NCBI GenBank assembly: GCA_001792895.1
Contig: MARA01000060.1
Coordinates: 120,549-184,548, forward strand
Reading direction: 5' to 3'
Source of the DNA: Lentinus brumalis
Lineage: Eukaryota > Basidiomycota > Agaricomycetes > Polyporales > Polyporaceae
DNA length: 64,000 nt
In this document: in pieces, positions 47,801-59,412 of the stretch
How the letters are laid out: every line of letters starts with the position of its first letter
Position numbering within the stretch: the stretch's first letter is position 1
Notes under the pieces: model-generated
Database searches by the model: none
Seen by the model: only the letters and a program-made list of their open reading frames with translations
What the model was told of the DNA's origin: nothing
Program-made: the position numbers and the translations under genes

Positions 47801-48878
47801 GTTGGCCGCGACGTCTTCCGTCCGGACTCAAGAACGTTCGTCGAGCTGCTCATGCAGATACAAAGTGAGTCGCTATGAAGGTGTCCATCGCACCCCTCTG
47901 ACTTCTTTTCACAGATAGCCCTGTCGACCCGGGCGACACGATGCTCAGCCATTTCCTCATTGCCACCTGGGCGAAGGTCTGCCAAGCTCTCGGCGAGGAG
48001 TTCGAGCCATACCTACCGGTCGTCATGCCCCCGCTCCTCCGCGTCGCAAGCTCGAAAGCCGACATCTCAATATACGGTGCGTAGTTCGCGCCTTTACCCG
48101 CTCCCTGCTCGTCGCTCTGACTCCGAGGCAAAGACGACGAAGAGGAGCACGAAGACCGCGACGGCTGGGAGAGCATCAGTCTTGACGGCCGGCAAGTGGG
48201 CGTGAAGACGTCTGCGCTCGAGGACAAGTGCCAGGCGTTTGAGACGCTGCTCATACACGCGTCGACGCTCAATGCGCGCTTTGGGCCGTACGTCTCGCAA
48301 GTGCTCGAGCTCGCGCTGCCCGGGCTGCGATTCTACATCCACGACGGCGTGCAGGAGGCGTGCGCTATGTGAGTCCCGTTTTATGTCCTTCGTTCGATCT
48401 CGCCGATGTTGACTCGCTTTCCAGGCTGATCCCCGTCCTCTTCTCGTGCGGGAAGCACAGCGGCACGCTCACGCAGCAAATGGTGACCGCGACCTTCTCG
48501 CAAGTGATCAACTGCATCGGGAACGAGTCCGACGCGTCCTTCCTCGCGTCGCTCTTCAAGTGCTTCCTCGACAGCATGCTAGTGATCGGGGGCCCGAGCG
48601 CACTCGCGCCGGAGCTGCACGCGGGCCTGCTCGAGGCGACGAAGCGGCAGCTGCAGAGCCTCGCGGACAAGCGCAAGGCGCGCGCGGCGCGGCCCGCGGA
48701 GGACAAGGAGGAGATCATGCTCGTGGAGGAGATGGAGGACTTTGCGCTCGAGGATATGGCGAAGGTGCTGCGGACGCTGGACGCGAACCATCCGCTGTTG
48801 ATCGCGGTGTCGAGCGTGCGCGAGCTGGGGCTGCATCTGTCCGAGTGGGAGAGCGAGGACGAGGGCGAGGGGAGCTAG
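44805..48878 (+). CDS. Karyopherin, importin-5/Kap121(PSE1)-type, shortened
   Basis: Nuclear import receptor of the importin-beta family made of HEAT repeats. ATG at 44805 ([30 protein letters not shown]). About ten exons. Recognisable Kap121/IPO5 blocks: [30 protein letters not shown], an acidic [25 protein letters not shown] region, [89 protein letters not shown], and [34 protein letters not shown]. The protein ends after [14 protein letters not shown] at 48878. The family normally runs on for some 200-250 residues of further HEAT repeats, so this one is C-terminally shortened. One intron (45476-46205) is unusually long. It may be a functional shortened receptor or a decaying subtelomeric duplicate. 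Confidence 0.82.
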
Positions 48879-50485
48879 ACGTGGGCTGTAGACTAGGGCT
48901 GCGAGAGGGGAGAGGAGGGGGTGTGACGATCTATGTTGTAATACATTGCTGTGTACTGTTATGCTTTCGGGGCTGCTTGTACGCTCGTGTTTCGTTTCGG
49001 TCGAGTTTGAAATTCAAGTCGATAGAAGAGAGCGTCCAAGTGCAGTCTCAACGGAGGAGATGCAAAATTCGTCATGGAAATTCCAGTGCGGTCTGGAGCC
49101 TGCACGAAGTTTCGCAAGAAAGAGAGCGTGAACTTGAGTGAGCGGATGCCGTGACTGCACGCGATACGACGCGTGACAGGACGCGACAGGCTCGGGCGGC
49201 TCAGTGTCGCGGTTTTGCTTTCGATCCACGATGACCTCCAGCTGCTCTTCTGGGTCGTTTCCGTCACACCGTGTGCCGACTGCTGGACAGACCCACTCGG
49301 GGTAAGCTCGGGACTCCCGTACAGTTCTCGCTATATCTCGGCAGTGGAAGTGTACAGTACTGACTCGGATGTCCTGCGCGATACAGAAACTGGAATGCGC
49401 GACGGGCTCGCGAAAGAAATGGTGACCCAGCTTGAGCAGCTTGCCAATAGATCTTTGGCTGACGTATCCGAGGAGCTTCCCGCCGATACTGCAGGAGGAG
49501 AACATCACGCTGAAGAAAACCAAGGTCGCTTCCAAGGTCGAGCAAGCCAAGTGCTACCGTCGCTTCTCGCACTTCGGTGATATATGCGCAGAGCTAAGTT
49601 TGCTCGCGCCACCGACGAATGCTCCCGTGATGCCTTTATCATACAACACTCCTCATCCGCCGGACGCATCTTCCGCACCCTCATGTCTCTCGTTGACATT
49701 GTGCTTCCCTACGCCGCGGCATCCCCGCGGGGCGTCCTTCGAACTTCTCCGACTCTTCTTGTCCACCATCGCAGCCGACAGCCCTGCCCAATCCCTGATG
49801 CTTCGGATTCCTGAGCTCGCTGCTCTGCGTTGACAACAGGCGAGTCCTGGCTCATAGATATTTCGTGTGTCTCCTTACTTGTGTACAGCGATACATCTAC
49901 GTCGCTTTCCCGCTACTACCTTAGAGAGGAAGGGCGAGGAGATGGTAGGCTTGCGTCAAGGTCAGAGGTTCGTACGTCCATCCCGTTTTGCATCGTGCAG
50001 AATCATCGTCCCATGTGCGACGGGCTACTGGAATGTGCGACGCGGAACGGGGGGCATTCCAACGTGGGCACAGGACGGGACCCTCGCCTCGGCACGTGCG
50101 GCGTACGAGACTGCTCAAGTGCTCACCGTCCACGTGTCGAAATCTGCAGTCGCCGTCCAATCCCTCATGATCATTTCACCTCTCTCCCTCCCTCGTCTCA
50201 GGCTGTTCCGCCGTCTGCCCCATACAAGGCCCCCGCTCGCACTCTTGACCTGAACTGGCCTGCCCCAAGCGAACGAACAACTTGGTTTTAGAGAGCAGGT
50301 GAGTCACCTCGTGCACTACGCTCGTAGTACCGTCGTAGACGGTCTGACCGTGATTGCCGTCATCGCTCGCACGATACGTAATGGGCGGTCCCGACGCGGG
50401 CTATAATCTCAGGCGACTGCAATGTTCAACTTGAACGCTTCTCTTCCTCGTTACAGATCCTATCATCCTATCCAACACAGTCGTC
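48879..50485. other. Intergenic, no recognised gene
   Basis: Short ORFs (for example 49432-49833 and 49830-50291 plus) have no recognisable domain. The last 130 bases or so (from about 50350) are shared in inverted orientation with the sequence upstream of kinase-like copy 1. No match to the missing karyopherin C-terminus was noticed. Confidence 0.4.
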
Positions 50486-51314
50486 ATGGACATCCTGCGA
50501 TTCCCCGACTTCGTTCGAGGCACGGTCAAGTCCAGCGACACCGACCCAGGGAGCTCCGAAGTTACCGTGCGGAATCTCACCCTAGTAGCGACATCCGGAG
50601 CCGATAGCGGCGGTCTCCCGGGACACTCTGAACGCTCGAGCGAGCAGGTTCTCAACGCGAAGGTCACAAACCGCCTCCCAACCAGGAGGCCGCAGATCCG
50701 AGTGTACCAAGTCGAGCTCTCGAACGAGCACGACGTCCCGTGCGGCATCGCCGTGTGCAAGATCGCGTGGGACCCGTGCATCCCGTCGCTTGCGCAGGAG
50801 GTGGAGATCTACCAGACAAAGCTGAAAGCGCTGCAGGGCACGATCGTTCCCCGGCTCTACGGCTTGTACATCGGCCGTGTAGACGGCGAGCTCGCGCACG
50901 TCCTGCTCGAGGAATACTGCGGCCCGTCGCCAGATGGCGTCTGCTTCCAATCTGCAGAAGTCCGGTGCGTGCGTGATTGACATCCACCAGTGATCGCCGC
51001 GACGAATTGCTCACGACTCGCCCTGCAGAAAGGATATGCTAGTCGCAGCATACAAGCTGCACGCTGCCGGGGTGACGCACAACGACATCGTGTACCTCTC
51101 GCGGACCATCGCACTCGGCTCTCCGCCCGCTCCCGTTGCCCGATTCGTCGGCTTCGACAAGGCGGAGGCGCACGACTGCCCGGTGGTGAAGCGCGGGGTC
51201 GTGGCGGAGGACATCAAGGCGGATATACAGCAGTTCGGCGAAGACTGCTTGCTCATAAGGTGTCGGGAGCTGCGGATCCTCTGGAGTCTCGGCTTCGACG
51301 GTATGTTGAACTGA
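50486..51314 (+). CDS. Kinase-like (probable pseudokinase) protein, copy 2
   Basis: Predicted 254 residues in two exons (50486-50964 and 51029-51314). Start MDILRFPDFVRGTVKSSD, stop TGA 51312. Layout of a small fungal kinase-like fold: VYQVEL..CGIAVCKIAWD (candidate VAIK-like Lys), EVEIYQTKLKALQGTIVPRLYGLYIG (helix C and following strand), LEEYCG (hinge), AAYKLHAAGVTHNDIVYLSRTI in the place of the catalytic loop (HND), and ARFVGFDKAEAHDCP in the place of the metal-binding segment. Gly-rich loop and DFG are not canonical, so catalytic activity is uncertain. Inverted paralogue at 41661-42560. Confidence 0.6.
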
Positions 51315-52570
51315 TTCTTTCGCGTGGTGAGCACGGCGCGCTGATGACCTTCTCAGTGGTATGATTCACTGTCGGTCGTTCTGGGAATCAATAGGATGGT
51401 TATTTGTCGAAGACAGACTGTGAATCTAAGCCGAGCTGAGCTTCAGCCCGATCCTTTCATCCGCGCGTGACACAAGCTGAGAAACATCAGGTTTTCAACT
51501 CGCGGACTCAGGTGCAAGCTCTCACACGTTCTCCGACTGCCCGACTATTGCAGGAGTCCTATGTCCACAGAGCGCCTCCTCCCGCTCCCTGCTCGGCGGC
51601 CTGACATTTAGTGATGTCCGAGCCCGGCTCGGCTTTGGGAGCGCTCGTTGGAACTATTGAGCGGCTAGATGATACTGTTAGGACTCAGTCTGTGTGCACC
51701 TAGTGTGAACAGCTGAGGAAGAGGGACGAAAATCTCGAAAGGATAGAGGGTGTGATTATGTAAGGGATCAAGTAAGAAATGTATTAGAAGTCGAGTAAGA
51801 AAAGAACTAAGTAGGTTGTAAGTAGTTGTAACTAGTGAGATGTAAGTACGGTCTAAAGGACGTCTTTCAACACGCCCACTCAGCGAATCTAGTGTAAACG
51901 ACTTCAACGAGTGACATAAAGTAAACAAAAGAGTCCATCAAGATAAGCCCATACCAAGACAGAACCACTCACAAGAGGGTGGCACCGGGAGATGCCGAGA
52001 CCGTGGGTATCCGGGGGAGGGGGGTCTCGAGGGTCTTAATGCACTTTCGGACGGTCATCCGGTGCATACCCTTTGGGGGTTTTGGAGAGTCCAGGGCATG
52101 TTTGAAGCGATACATAGATGTATTTGAAGGCCAATTGAGCATACATCAGGAAATGCATCTGGCTCCATCGGCTCCTGCAAGTGCGTGATGGAGCCAATGG
52201 AGCCAGAGAGTTTGAGTGGCTGTCCGGTGCCTGATGGAGATGGTGATCTCCTGCAGGAGACCGGGTGGAGACAAATTGAGACAGGTATGCCATACAAATG
52301 TGCAATGACGCGGGTTGCAGCATATGTATGGCAATTTTGCTCGACTGCAGGTGTGTCCTGCTGCCGCTTACTGACGATTTTACTTGCTTCAAGTCCGCCG
52401 GACTAGGGACATGACTTCGGCTGGAGATCCCACCTTCGGCTGGAGATCCCACCTTCGGCTGGAGCCTGCGGAGACGGCGTCTCCCGCAGGAGAATTATCT
52501 ATTTCCTGATGTAATCAAGGAGTTTTCAGGCTCTCATGGATGTCAGCTACACCAGGAAGCAATACTGTAC
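51315..52570. other. Subtelomeric non-coding region
   Basis: No gene. Changes from GC-rich to AT-richer, low-complexity sequence (51680-51960). A TGTTAGG at about 51675 resembles the start of a copia-type LTR, but no matching end was found. A 19-base tandem repeat lies within it (separate entry). Confidence 0.4.
52415..52467 (+). repeat. 19-base tandem repeat, 2.8 copies
   Basis: CTTCGGCTGGAGATCCCAC repeated at 52415, 52434 and partly at 52453. Short satellite-like tract; function unknown. Confidence 0.8.
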
Positions 52571-52571
52571 T

Positions 52572-52822
52572 GATCAATCGTTAGCGGCGGGGGTTCGGCA
52601 TGTGACAGTGTCGGTCCATAGCGGCGGAGTGGCGGAGGACCGCATGAGGTGTGACAAGTGGCTGAGCGGCACCGGAGGCACCGCAAAATTACCGCTTTGG
52701 GCACTTTAATGCCCGATTTGTGGCCATCACAAGCGGCAGACTCCGCAGTGACCTGTGACAGCGGCCAAAATAAGGGACGGCGGAGGGCCGTGTGACACGT
52801 GACGCACCGCTAACGATTGATC
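52572..52822. mobile_element. MITE-like element with 16-base terminal inverted repeats
   Basis: GATCAATCGTTAGCGG at 52572-52587 is the exact inverted complement of CCGCTAACGATTGATC at 52807-52822. The 250-base interior is GC-rich with no ORF. The layout is that of a non-autonomous DNA transposon. TA is present close to both ends, but a target duplication cannot be fixed. Confidence 0.55.
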
Positions 52823-53544
52823 TAGACTCATTGTGCCCAGACATCTCCCCGGTGATAGTTGGACGATCGGCCTGAAATTTGGCATGCATATAGGACATAC
52901 ATAGGAGAGTCTTCACAAATACAATTAGCCATATTGGCGGACCCGTTTTCGAGCTATGGCTGATGGGGCGCGGTAGCGCCCGTCGGTGCTACATAGCCGC
53001 CCCCTAGGCCCTTAAGAGGGTGTATGTGACTTCGGGCACAGCTCATATGGTGTAGGAGTGCTATGAGTACCTATCTAGGGTCATTTGATGCACTTTCGAT
53101 CTGGGGAGGGTGTTTAGGCATAAAAGTGGCAGGACCACATGGGTCAATTTTGTTTTCAGTGCGCGCCACGGCCCCCGTGAGGTTGTATTGTATGCTACTG
53201 GGTTATGTATGTGTGGGAACACCAATTGCCAGCCAAACGGAAGAGCGGTTATCTAGCAATTTGCCAAATAGCAGTAGGCAGCCTGCAGCTGGCCTGCAAG
53301 CTGATGACCTACTGCCCCAGAGACCCTCACCTACACATGCAGTGGTAGACATTTATTGGGAGAGCGAGGTGTCAAGATTTGGGCACCGAGGAAGCACTTG
53401 AACCAGAGTTATGCCCGGGTTAAACGCACAGATAGGAGGCCCACATGGGTCCTGCGTCTCCCATGGGCCCATAGGCCCCCAGGGACACCTGCATCCTGTG
53501 CCGGGTGTGCGGATACACATGGGTGCCAAGTATGCAATGCCTAT
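52823..53544. repeat. Degenerate subtelomeric repeat, left of gypsy element
   Basis: No gene. Contains phrases such as CACATGGGTC and GATACACATGGGTGCCAAGTATG that resemble the 150-base repeats on the right side of the gypsy element (59796-60090), so the retrotransposon inserted into an existing repeat array. Confidence 0.45.
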
Positions 53545-53912
53545 TGTTACGAACAGCCTCCCCGGTACTATTCATTTCCTTTCCCAGTCATCCTATTGTT
53601 CGATCACCATGATTCCCATGGTCCCTCTCACGCTATTGTCTTCATCCATGATGTCTCTCACGCTATTGTCTTCTGACACTATTGTTCCCTCATGTATATA
53701 AGACCACCAGCGCTACCTGGGGACCCTCAGTTTCGACCTCTTGTCCCCAGGTAAGCCAAGCTGTACTTCGCTCTGTAGATACCTCTCTCAATACATCTTG
53801 TCCCCAGCCCTGATCATCGAGCCTTGCTCCGCTCTCGCTGCACAAGTGCTCGTCGACGCCCCTGCTCGTCTCGTGAGTCTTCCCTGATCCCCCTCGACGA
53901 TCAGTCGTAACA
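53545..53912 (+). repeat. 5' LTR of gypsy element
   Basis: 368 bases, TGTTAC to GTAACA. TATATA at 53695-53700, with a probable transcript start about 30 bases downstream around 53729. Confidence 0.93.
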
Positions 53913-53914
53913 TT

Positions 53915-53925
53915 AGGTCGAAACT
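53915..53925 (+). promoter_or_regulatory. Self-priming primer-binding site
   Basis: AGGTCGAAACT, two bases after the 5' LTR, is the exact complement of AGTTTCGACCT at 53729-53739 in the LTR, about 30 bases after the TATA box and so near the expected 5' end of the RNA. An 11-base self-complementarity of this kind is the hallmark of Tf1/sushi-type self-priming. The site does not start with TGG as tRNA-primed sites do. Confidence 0.75.
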
Positions 53926-54796
53926 TCAACACGAGCACTGGCGTATTCCTCCCCCCCCACCCTCCATCGGTTGATCGCTGGTTCTATAACCACGCGCCTG
54001 GTGTTGAGCTGTATCTGTCGCTGTTGGTTCTATAACCTACGTGCGCGGTACTACCTTCCTGGACCCCCACCGCTGTGCAGTACGACTTTGAGTCCACTGA
54101 CAGGCGAAGGTCAGGTGAACTTGTGTTCTACCTGACACCGACCTCTACACACTGGACAGTGACCCACCCCCGTTACGCTGCCCTCAGCTGTACCACGCCT
54201 TCCACGCAACTGCCCACGAAGATCAGCATTGGGACGTACGCGCGAACCAGTGGTTCATCTGCGAGCAACAGCCGTGCCTCAACCGACGCCTTTCTGCTCG
54301 GGACTGGGACTGGGACAGCCTCGCACCCCACGTCCGCACCGACCCAGAACAGGAGGCTCTCATTCGAAGGCGACTAGAACGACCGGTTGCTGCTACTACT
54401 GCTAGTGGACGTCCGCTACGTGAAGCAGTCCGCCTTTCATCCAGCAGACCCGGCACTCGCCCACCTAGCCGTCTTCCTAGCCGCACCAATACACCTCCCA
54501 CCGAGTCTCCACTTGGTGGATCCCGTATCCCTCTTCCCACCGCGCTTGTTCTTGCCAGCGAGCGCCTGCAACGTCGAGCATCAGGATCCTTTAGTCCAGT
54601 TGCCACCACCTCGGCACTACCTCCTCAGTCCCAGCCGGAGGGACGACAACCTGACATCGTCCTCAACTCCCCGCCTCGGACTTCCCCACCACCTCTTCCT
54701 CCACGGAACCCTTCGCGGACAACTACCCCTAGTGCTCCGTCGCAAGGCTCCTCGCACCCCACCACACCGCCACCCACCACCCCCACTCTCCCTACC

Positions 54797-55629
54797 ATGA
54801 CGGCTCCTTTTGACGTCACCAAGCTCCTGCCAGTCTACTGCCTCGAGAGTACGATGGCAAGAATGCTCAGGAAGGCCTCACCTTCATCAGCAGCGCCACA
54901 GCCTATCACGGAGTTGCCACCAGGGCAGGAGTAACCGCGAACCTGATCTGGATGGTCGTCTTGAACCGCCTCACAGGCGATGCTGCAAGCTGGGCCGGGC
55001 CGCATATCATCACGGCAGCCACAACTACTCCTTGGGCGGATGTCGCTGCATTCGAAGATGCGTTCAAGGCCCACTTCTGCGCCGTAGATGACAAGGAGGC
55101 AGCCACTGCTGAACTGGTCAAGCTTTGCAAGGCTTCGCACAGGCTTGGCACGGTCAAGGAGTACACTGCTGAGTTCAATGCGGTGGCTGCTCGGACTGGG
55201 TTCTCCGATGACGACAAGCGCGAGCGCTACCGTGAAGGACTCCCCTATCGCATCAAGGACGAGTTCGCCACCACTGCTCACGACATCTCTACCCTTGTCA
55301 AGATGCAGACGGTTGCCTTGCAGATGGACCAGCACCTGGCACGACGGTCAGAGGAGCGACCTCGCACCGGGAAGTTCCCAAAACGCGGCGAGAAGGTAGC
55401 TGCGAATAAGGAACGTCCTCCTACCTCCGGTCCCACCGGTTGCTTCGTCTGCGGACGAAACGGTCACAGGGCCGCCCAATGCCCGGAGAGGAAAGGCGGT
55501 CAACGCGCCGCAGCCTCCTCATCATCCTCCACGACGTCGGATGAGGTGGTCGCCCTTCAGTTGCAGCTCAAGGCACTGGAGGAGCGCATTGCCACGCTGA
55601 CGACGATGAAGGAGAAGGAGGGTTTTTGA
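54797..55629 (+). CDS. gag: Gag polyprotein of gypsy element (frame break near start)
   Basis: Capsid/nucleocapsid protein. ATG at 54797 gives MTAPFDVTKLLP, but the frame that carries the capsid homology (EYDGKNAQEGLTFISSA, NRLTGDAASWAGP, WADVAAFEDAFKAHF, YTAEFNAVAARTGF) is entered only after about 54840, implying a 1- or 2-base indel. It ends in a CCHC zinc knuckle CFVCGRNGHRAAQC (about 55440-55482) and a coiled tail, TGA at 55627. The long leader 53926-54796 is open in the ATG frame from about 54117 and is Pro/Ser/Thr-rich, so a longer Gag is possible. Confidence 0.8.
55620..55626 (+). promoter_or_regulatory. -1 ribosomal frameshift heptamer at gag stop
   Basis: Read in the gag frame, the last codons are GAG GGT TTT TGA. 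The heptamer G GGT TTT fits the X XXY YYZ slippery pattern and sits directly before the gag stop; pol is open in exactly the -1 frame. Confidence 0.6.
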
Positions 55630-58600
55630 TTCGAGCTGCGCTAGATGCCGCGCGCGCACGCTCATGTACCAATAGTCGTTATGCTGTACTGGGATCGTCG
55701 TTTATTTATGAACTCAATCATGATGGACAACACTTCCACATCCCAGTACGACTGAGCGGCAAGCGGCAAGAGAAGGATGTGGTGGCCATGGTTGACAGTG
55801 GGGCCACTACAAAGTTTTTGCATCGACGGTTTGTGGAGGAGAACCGTGTTGCTACGCGGAAGCTAGCATCCCCCATCCGTTTATACAACATCGACGGTAC
55901 AGAGAACCGCGATGGCACGATTGCAGAGGTAGCCGTGCTAGGGATGACGATCGGGGACCACCAGGAGCAGGTGGTGTTTATGGTGACAGACGTAGGTGAC
56001 GAGGATGTGATCATCGGCCTTGACTGGCTGCGCGAGCACAATCCGGAGATTGACTGGGAACGTGGCTCGCTGCGCCTATCCCGCTGCCCTTCAACATGCC
56101 ATGCTAGTAAGAAGGCACCGGAACCTGCTGCAACTGTGACGCGTGATACGGAGGTCAGGCTCACGGCGCGTTCACGTTCAGATCGGGTCCGGAAGGCCAA
56201 GAAGATTGGCAGGGTGTGTGCAGCGGTGATGGTCGAAGAGGTGGAGGACATTAATGAGCCACCATTGCCGAATGAGGAGGAGTGGGATGGATCTGAGCAA
56301 ACCCTTCTGGATGCCTGGATGGAGGGGCGCAGCCTACAAGGCGCTCCTCAACTCTTTGTCTCTGCGAGCCATACCTATTCCCAGGAGCTCGCGGAACAGG
56401 AGTACCAGAAACGGGGGCCAGCTCGTCCTATCGAACAACTGGTGCCGGAACACTACCATGAGTACCTTAGTGTGTTTTCAAAGGAGGCGTCAGAACGGTT
56501 GCCCAACCATCGCCCCTATGATCATGCTATCGAGCTGGTTCCCGATGCCAAGATGTTCCACTCCAAGGTGTACCCTCTATCCCCGAACGAGCAAGTCGAG
56601 CTTGATAAGTTTCTTGAAGAGAACCTGGCCAAGGGTTACATTCGTGAGTCGAAGTCACCGATGTCCTCCCCTTCTTCTTCGTCAAAAAGAAGGATGGCAG
56701 TCTTCGCCCTGTGCAGGACTATCGGAGGCTGAACGACATCACCATTAAGAACCGTTACCCGCTGCCGCTGGTTTCGGAACTGATGGATCGACTCAAGAAG
56801 GCCAAGTACTTCACGAAGCTCGACATTCGCTGGGGGTACAACAACGTTCGCATAAAGACAGGCGACGAGTGGAAAGCGGCCTTCGTGACCAACCGGGGAC
56901 TCTATGAGCCCACAGTCATGTTCTTTGGTCTGGCCAACTCCCCCAGCACCTTCTCTGCATTCATGAACGACATCTTCAAGGACCTCATCGTTCTTGGCAA
57001 GGTCACCGTCTATCTCGACGACATCCTCATCTTTACGAATGACCTTGCTGAACATCGCACCCTTGTCCGAGAGGTCCTGAAGCGTCTGAAGGAGCATGAC
57101 CTGTTCTGTAAACCAGAGAAGTGCGAATTCGAGCAGACCAAAGTGGAGTACCTCGGGATGTTCGTGTCCGAGAACCAGGTCGAGATGGACCCGGTGAAGG
57201 TCAAGGGCATCGCAGACTGGCCAGTTCCCCGCAATGTGTCAGACATCAGGAAGTTTCGCGGCTTTGCGAACTTCTATCGTCGCTTCATCCGGAACTTCAG
57301 CGCCATCTGCAAGCCTCTAGACAGGCTGACCGGCAATGTCCCTTGGCAATGGGGAGAGGAGGAGCAGCGGGCATTTGAGGAGCTGAAGCAGTGCTTCCTG
57401 ACAAGTCCCGTACTCCGCATCTACGACCCGGACCGTCCCACACGAGTGGAAGTCGACGCCTCTGGGTTTGCCACAGGAGCGGTGCTGTCGCAGGAGGGGG
57501 AGGATGGAAAGTGGCACCCGATTGCCTTCCACTCCGAATCCATGAATGATGCTGAGCGCAACTACGAGATCTATGACAAAGAGATGCTCGCAATCATTCG
57601 TGCCCTCCAGGCGTGGCGCCACTACCTCGAAGGACTGCCCAGTACATTCGAGATTCAGTCAGATCACAAGAATCTTGAATACTGGCGTACGGCGCAGAAC
57701 CTCACCAGACGGCAGGCTCGATGGGCTCTCTACCTCTCTCGTTTTGACTTCGTCATCACACACAAACCGGGCACATCTAACGGTCGAGCAGATGCACTAT
57801 CCCGTCGCCCTGACCACCAGCGAGATGACGCAGATGACAACCAAGGTCGCACGGTGCTACAGCCTAGTCACTTCCGCTCTCTGGCTGCTAGACGTGGACA
57901 TCTGGCCCTTGTACCGGAGAAGTCACTTCTGCGTCGGATCCGAGAGTGTGGAGACCGCGAGAAAGAGGTGGCAGAGGCACTGCGCAAGGTGGAACAACTC
58001 GGGCCAGCACGGCTGCAGAATGATCTGGTGGACTGGAACGTCGAGCAAGGTCTTCTCCTCTATCGAGGCAAGGTCTACGTCCCCAACGATCGCGCACTAC
58101 GGGCAGATATTGTTCGCCTGCACCACGACCTACCACCCGCCGGGCACCCAGGCCAGTGGAAGACCATTGAGCTAGTAAGCCGCAACTACTGGTGGCCGGG
58201 TATGACACAGTTCATCAAAAACTATGTTGAGACCTGTGACACCTGTCGACGAGGCAAGCCAATCCATGGCAAACGGCACGGTCAGCTGCAGCCAAACGAG
58301 ATCCCAGACGGCCCTGGTCAGGTTGTGACCTGTGACTTCATCACCGGCCTACCAGAGGTTGATGGGTACAACGCGCTGCAGCTCATTGCGGACCGGCATG
58401 CGAAGCTAGTGCATCTCATTCCATGTCGAGACGAGATCGATGCCGAGGGTGCGGCGAACAACTTCATACGGGAGTATTTCCGCCTCCATGGACTACCGCG
58501 AAAGATCATCTCCGACCGTGGCCCCCAGTTCGCCAGCAAGCTCTTCCGTGCCATTCTTAAGGGTCTCGGCATTGAGAGTGCACTGTCCACTGCGTACCAC

Positions 58601-59379
58601 CCCCAGACCGACGGACAGTCAGAGAGGTGGAACCAGGAGGTGGAAGCCTACTTGCGGATGTTCTGCTCACGCCGCCGAGACGACTGGGTGCAGTGGTTGC
58701 CCATTGCAGAGTTTGCGTTCAACTCTCATGTCCACTCCTCTACGGGGTATTCACCCTTCTACCTGCTCTATGGGTTCGAGCCACAGTTCCACATCCCAAT
58801 GCTACCCACTGAGGTTCCTGCAGCGGACAGTCGTCGCGAGGAACTCCGACGGGCCCGGGAGGATGCGACTGCAGCCTTGACGCTCACTGCGGAACGCATG
58901 AAGGCACACTTTGACCAGCATGCTCGAGACGCTCCGGTCTTTGAGCCAGGTCAGAAGGTGTGGCTGGACACTCGCAACCTGCGAGTCACAGGAATGCCTC
59001 GGAAGTTGGTGGACAGGTATGCAGGTCCCTATCCAGTGGTACGCCGAGTTGGCAACCTTGCCTATGAACTCCGTCTACCAAAAGACCTACCCATCCATCC
59101 AGTCTTCCATGTGTCGCTGCTGCTGCCGCACAAGCACAGCTCCCTGCCGGGCCGGCACCCACCAGAGCCTGCACCGATTGAAGTGGAAGGAGAAGAGGAG
59201 TACGAAGTTGAACGGGTGCTGGAGTCTCGCCGCTATGGACGAGGAGGAAGCTCCAGTACCTCGTACGGTGGAAGGGATGGGGTCCCGAACACGACAGCTG
59301 GGAGCCTGCAGAAAACCTGACCCATGCTCCACAGCGGGTTATGGAATTCTACGCGCAACACCCAACATCCCACCGTTAG
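55626..59379 (+). CDS. pol: Pol polyprotein of gypsy element (two frame breaks)
   Basis: Protease with DSGAT (about 55793); reverse transcriptase with YLDDILIFT (about 57010); RNase H (VEVDASGFATGAVLSQ, SDHKNLEYW); integrase zinc finger (AGHPG..CDTCRRGK) and DD35E core (DFITGLP, IISDRGPQF, YHPQTDGQSERWNQE). A chromodomain in a shifted frame (YLVRWKGWG..SWEP, ending TAG 59377-59379) completes it. The first pol frame runs 55626-56732 and the second 56711-59320. The switch at about 56668, in a CCCC run before TTCTTCTTC, lies at the start of the RT domain. The chromodomain needs another shift at about 59250. As read, the element is not autonomous; sequencing indels are an alternative. Confidence 0.9.
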
Positions 59380-59412
59380 GTCGTGCGGACACGACCCTTG
59401 GGAGGGGGGTAC

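Noticed and set aside
51675..51960. Solo copia-type LTR
   Set aside because: Only a TGTTAGG start and AT-rich body; no matching end, target duplication or second copy found.
53295..53310. CTGATGA-like string as a second hammerhead
   Set aside because: No GAAA box or pairing stems around it.
53411..53701. Small ORFs inside the LTRs (also 59324-59569)
   Set aside because: They occur in both LTRs only because the LTRs are identical; they overlap promoter elements and have no coding features.
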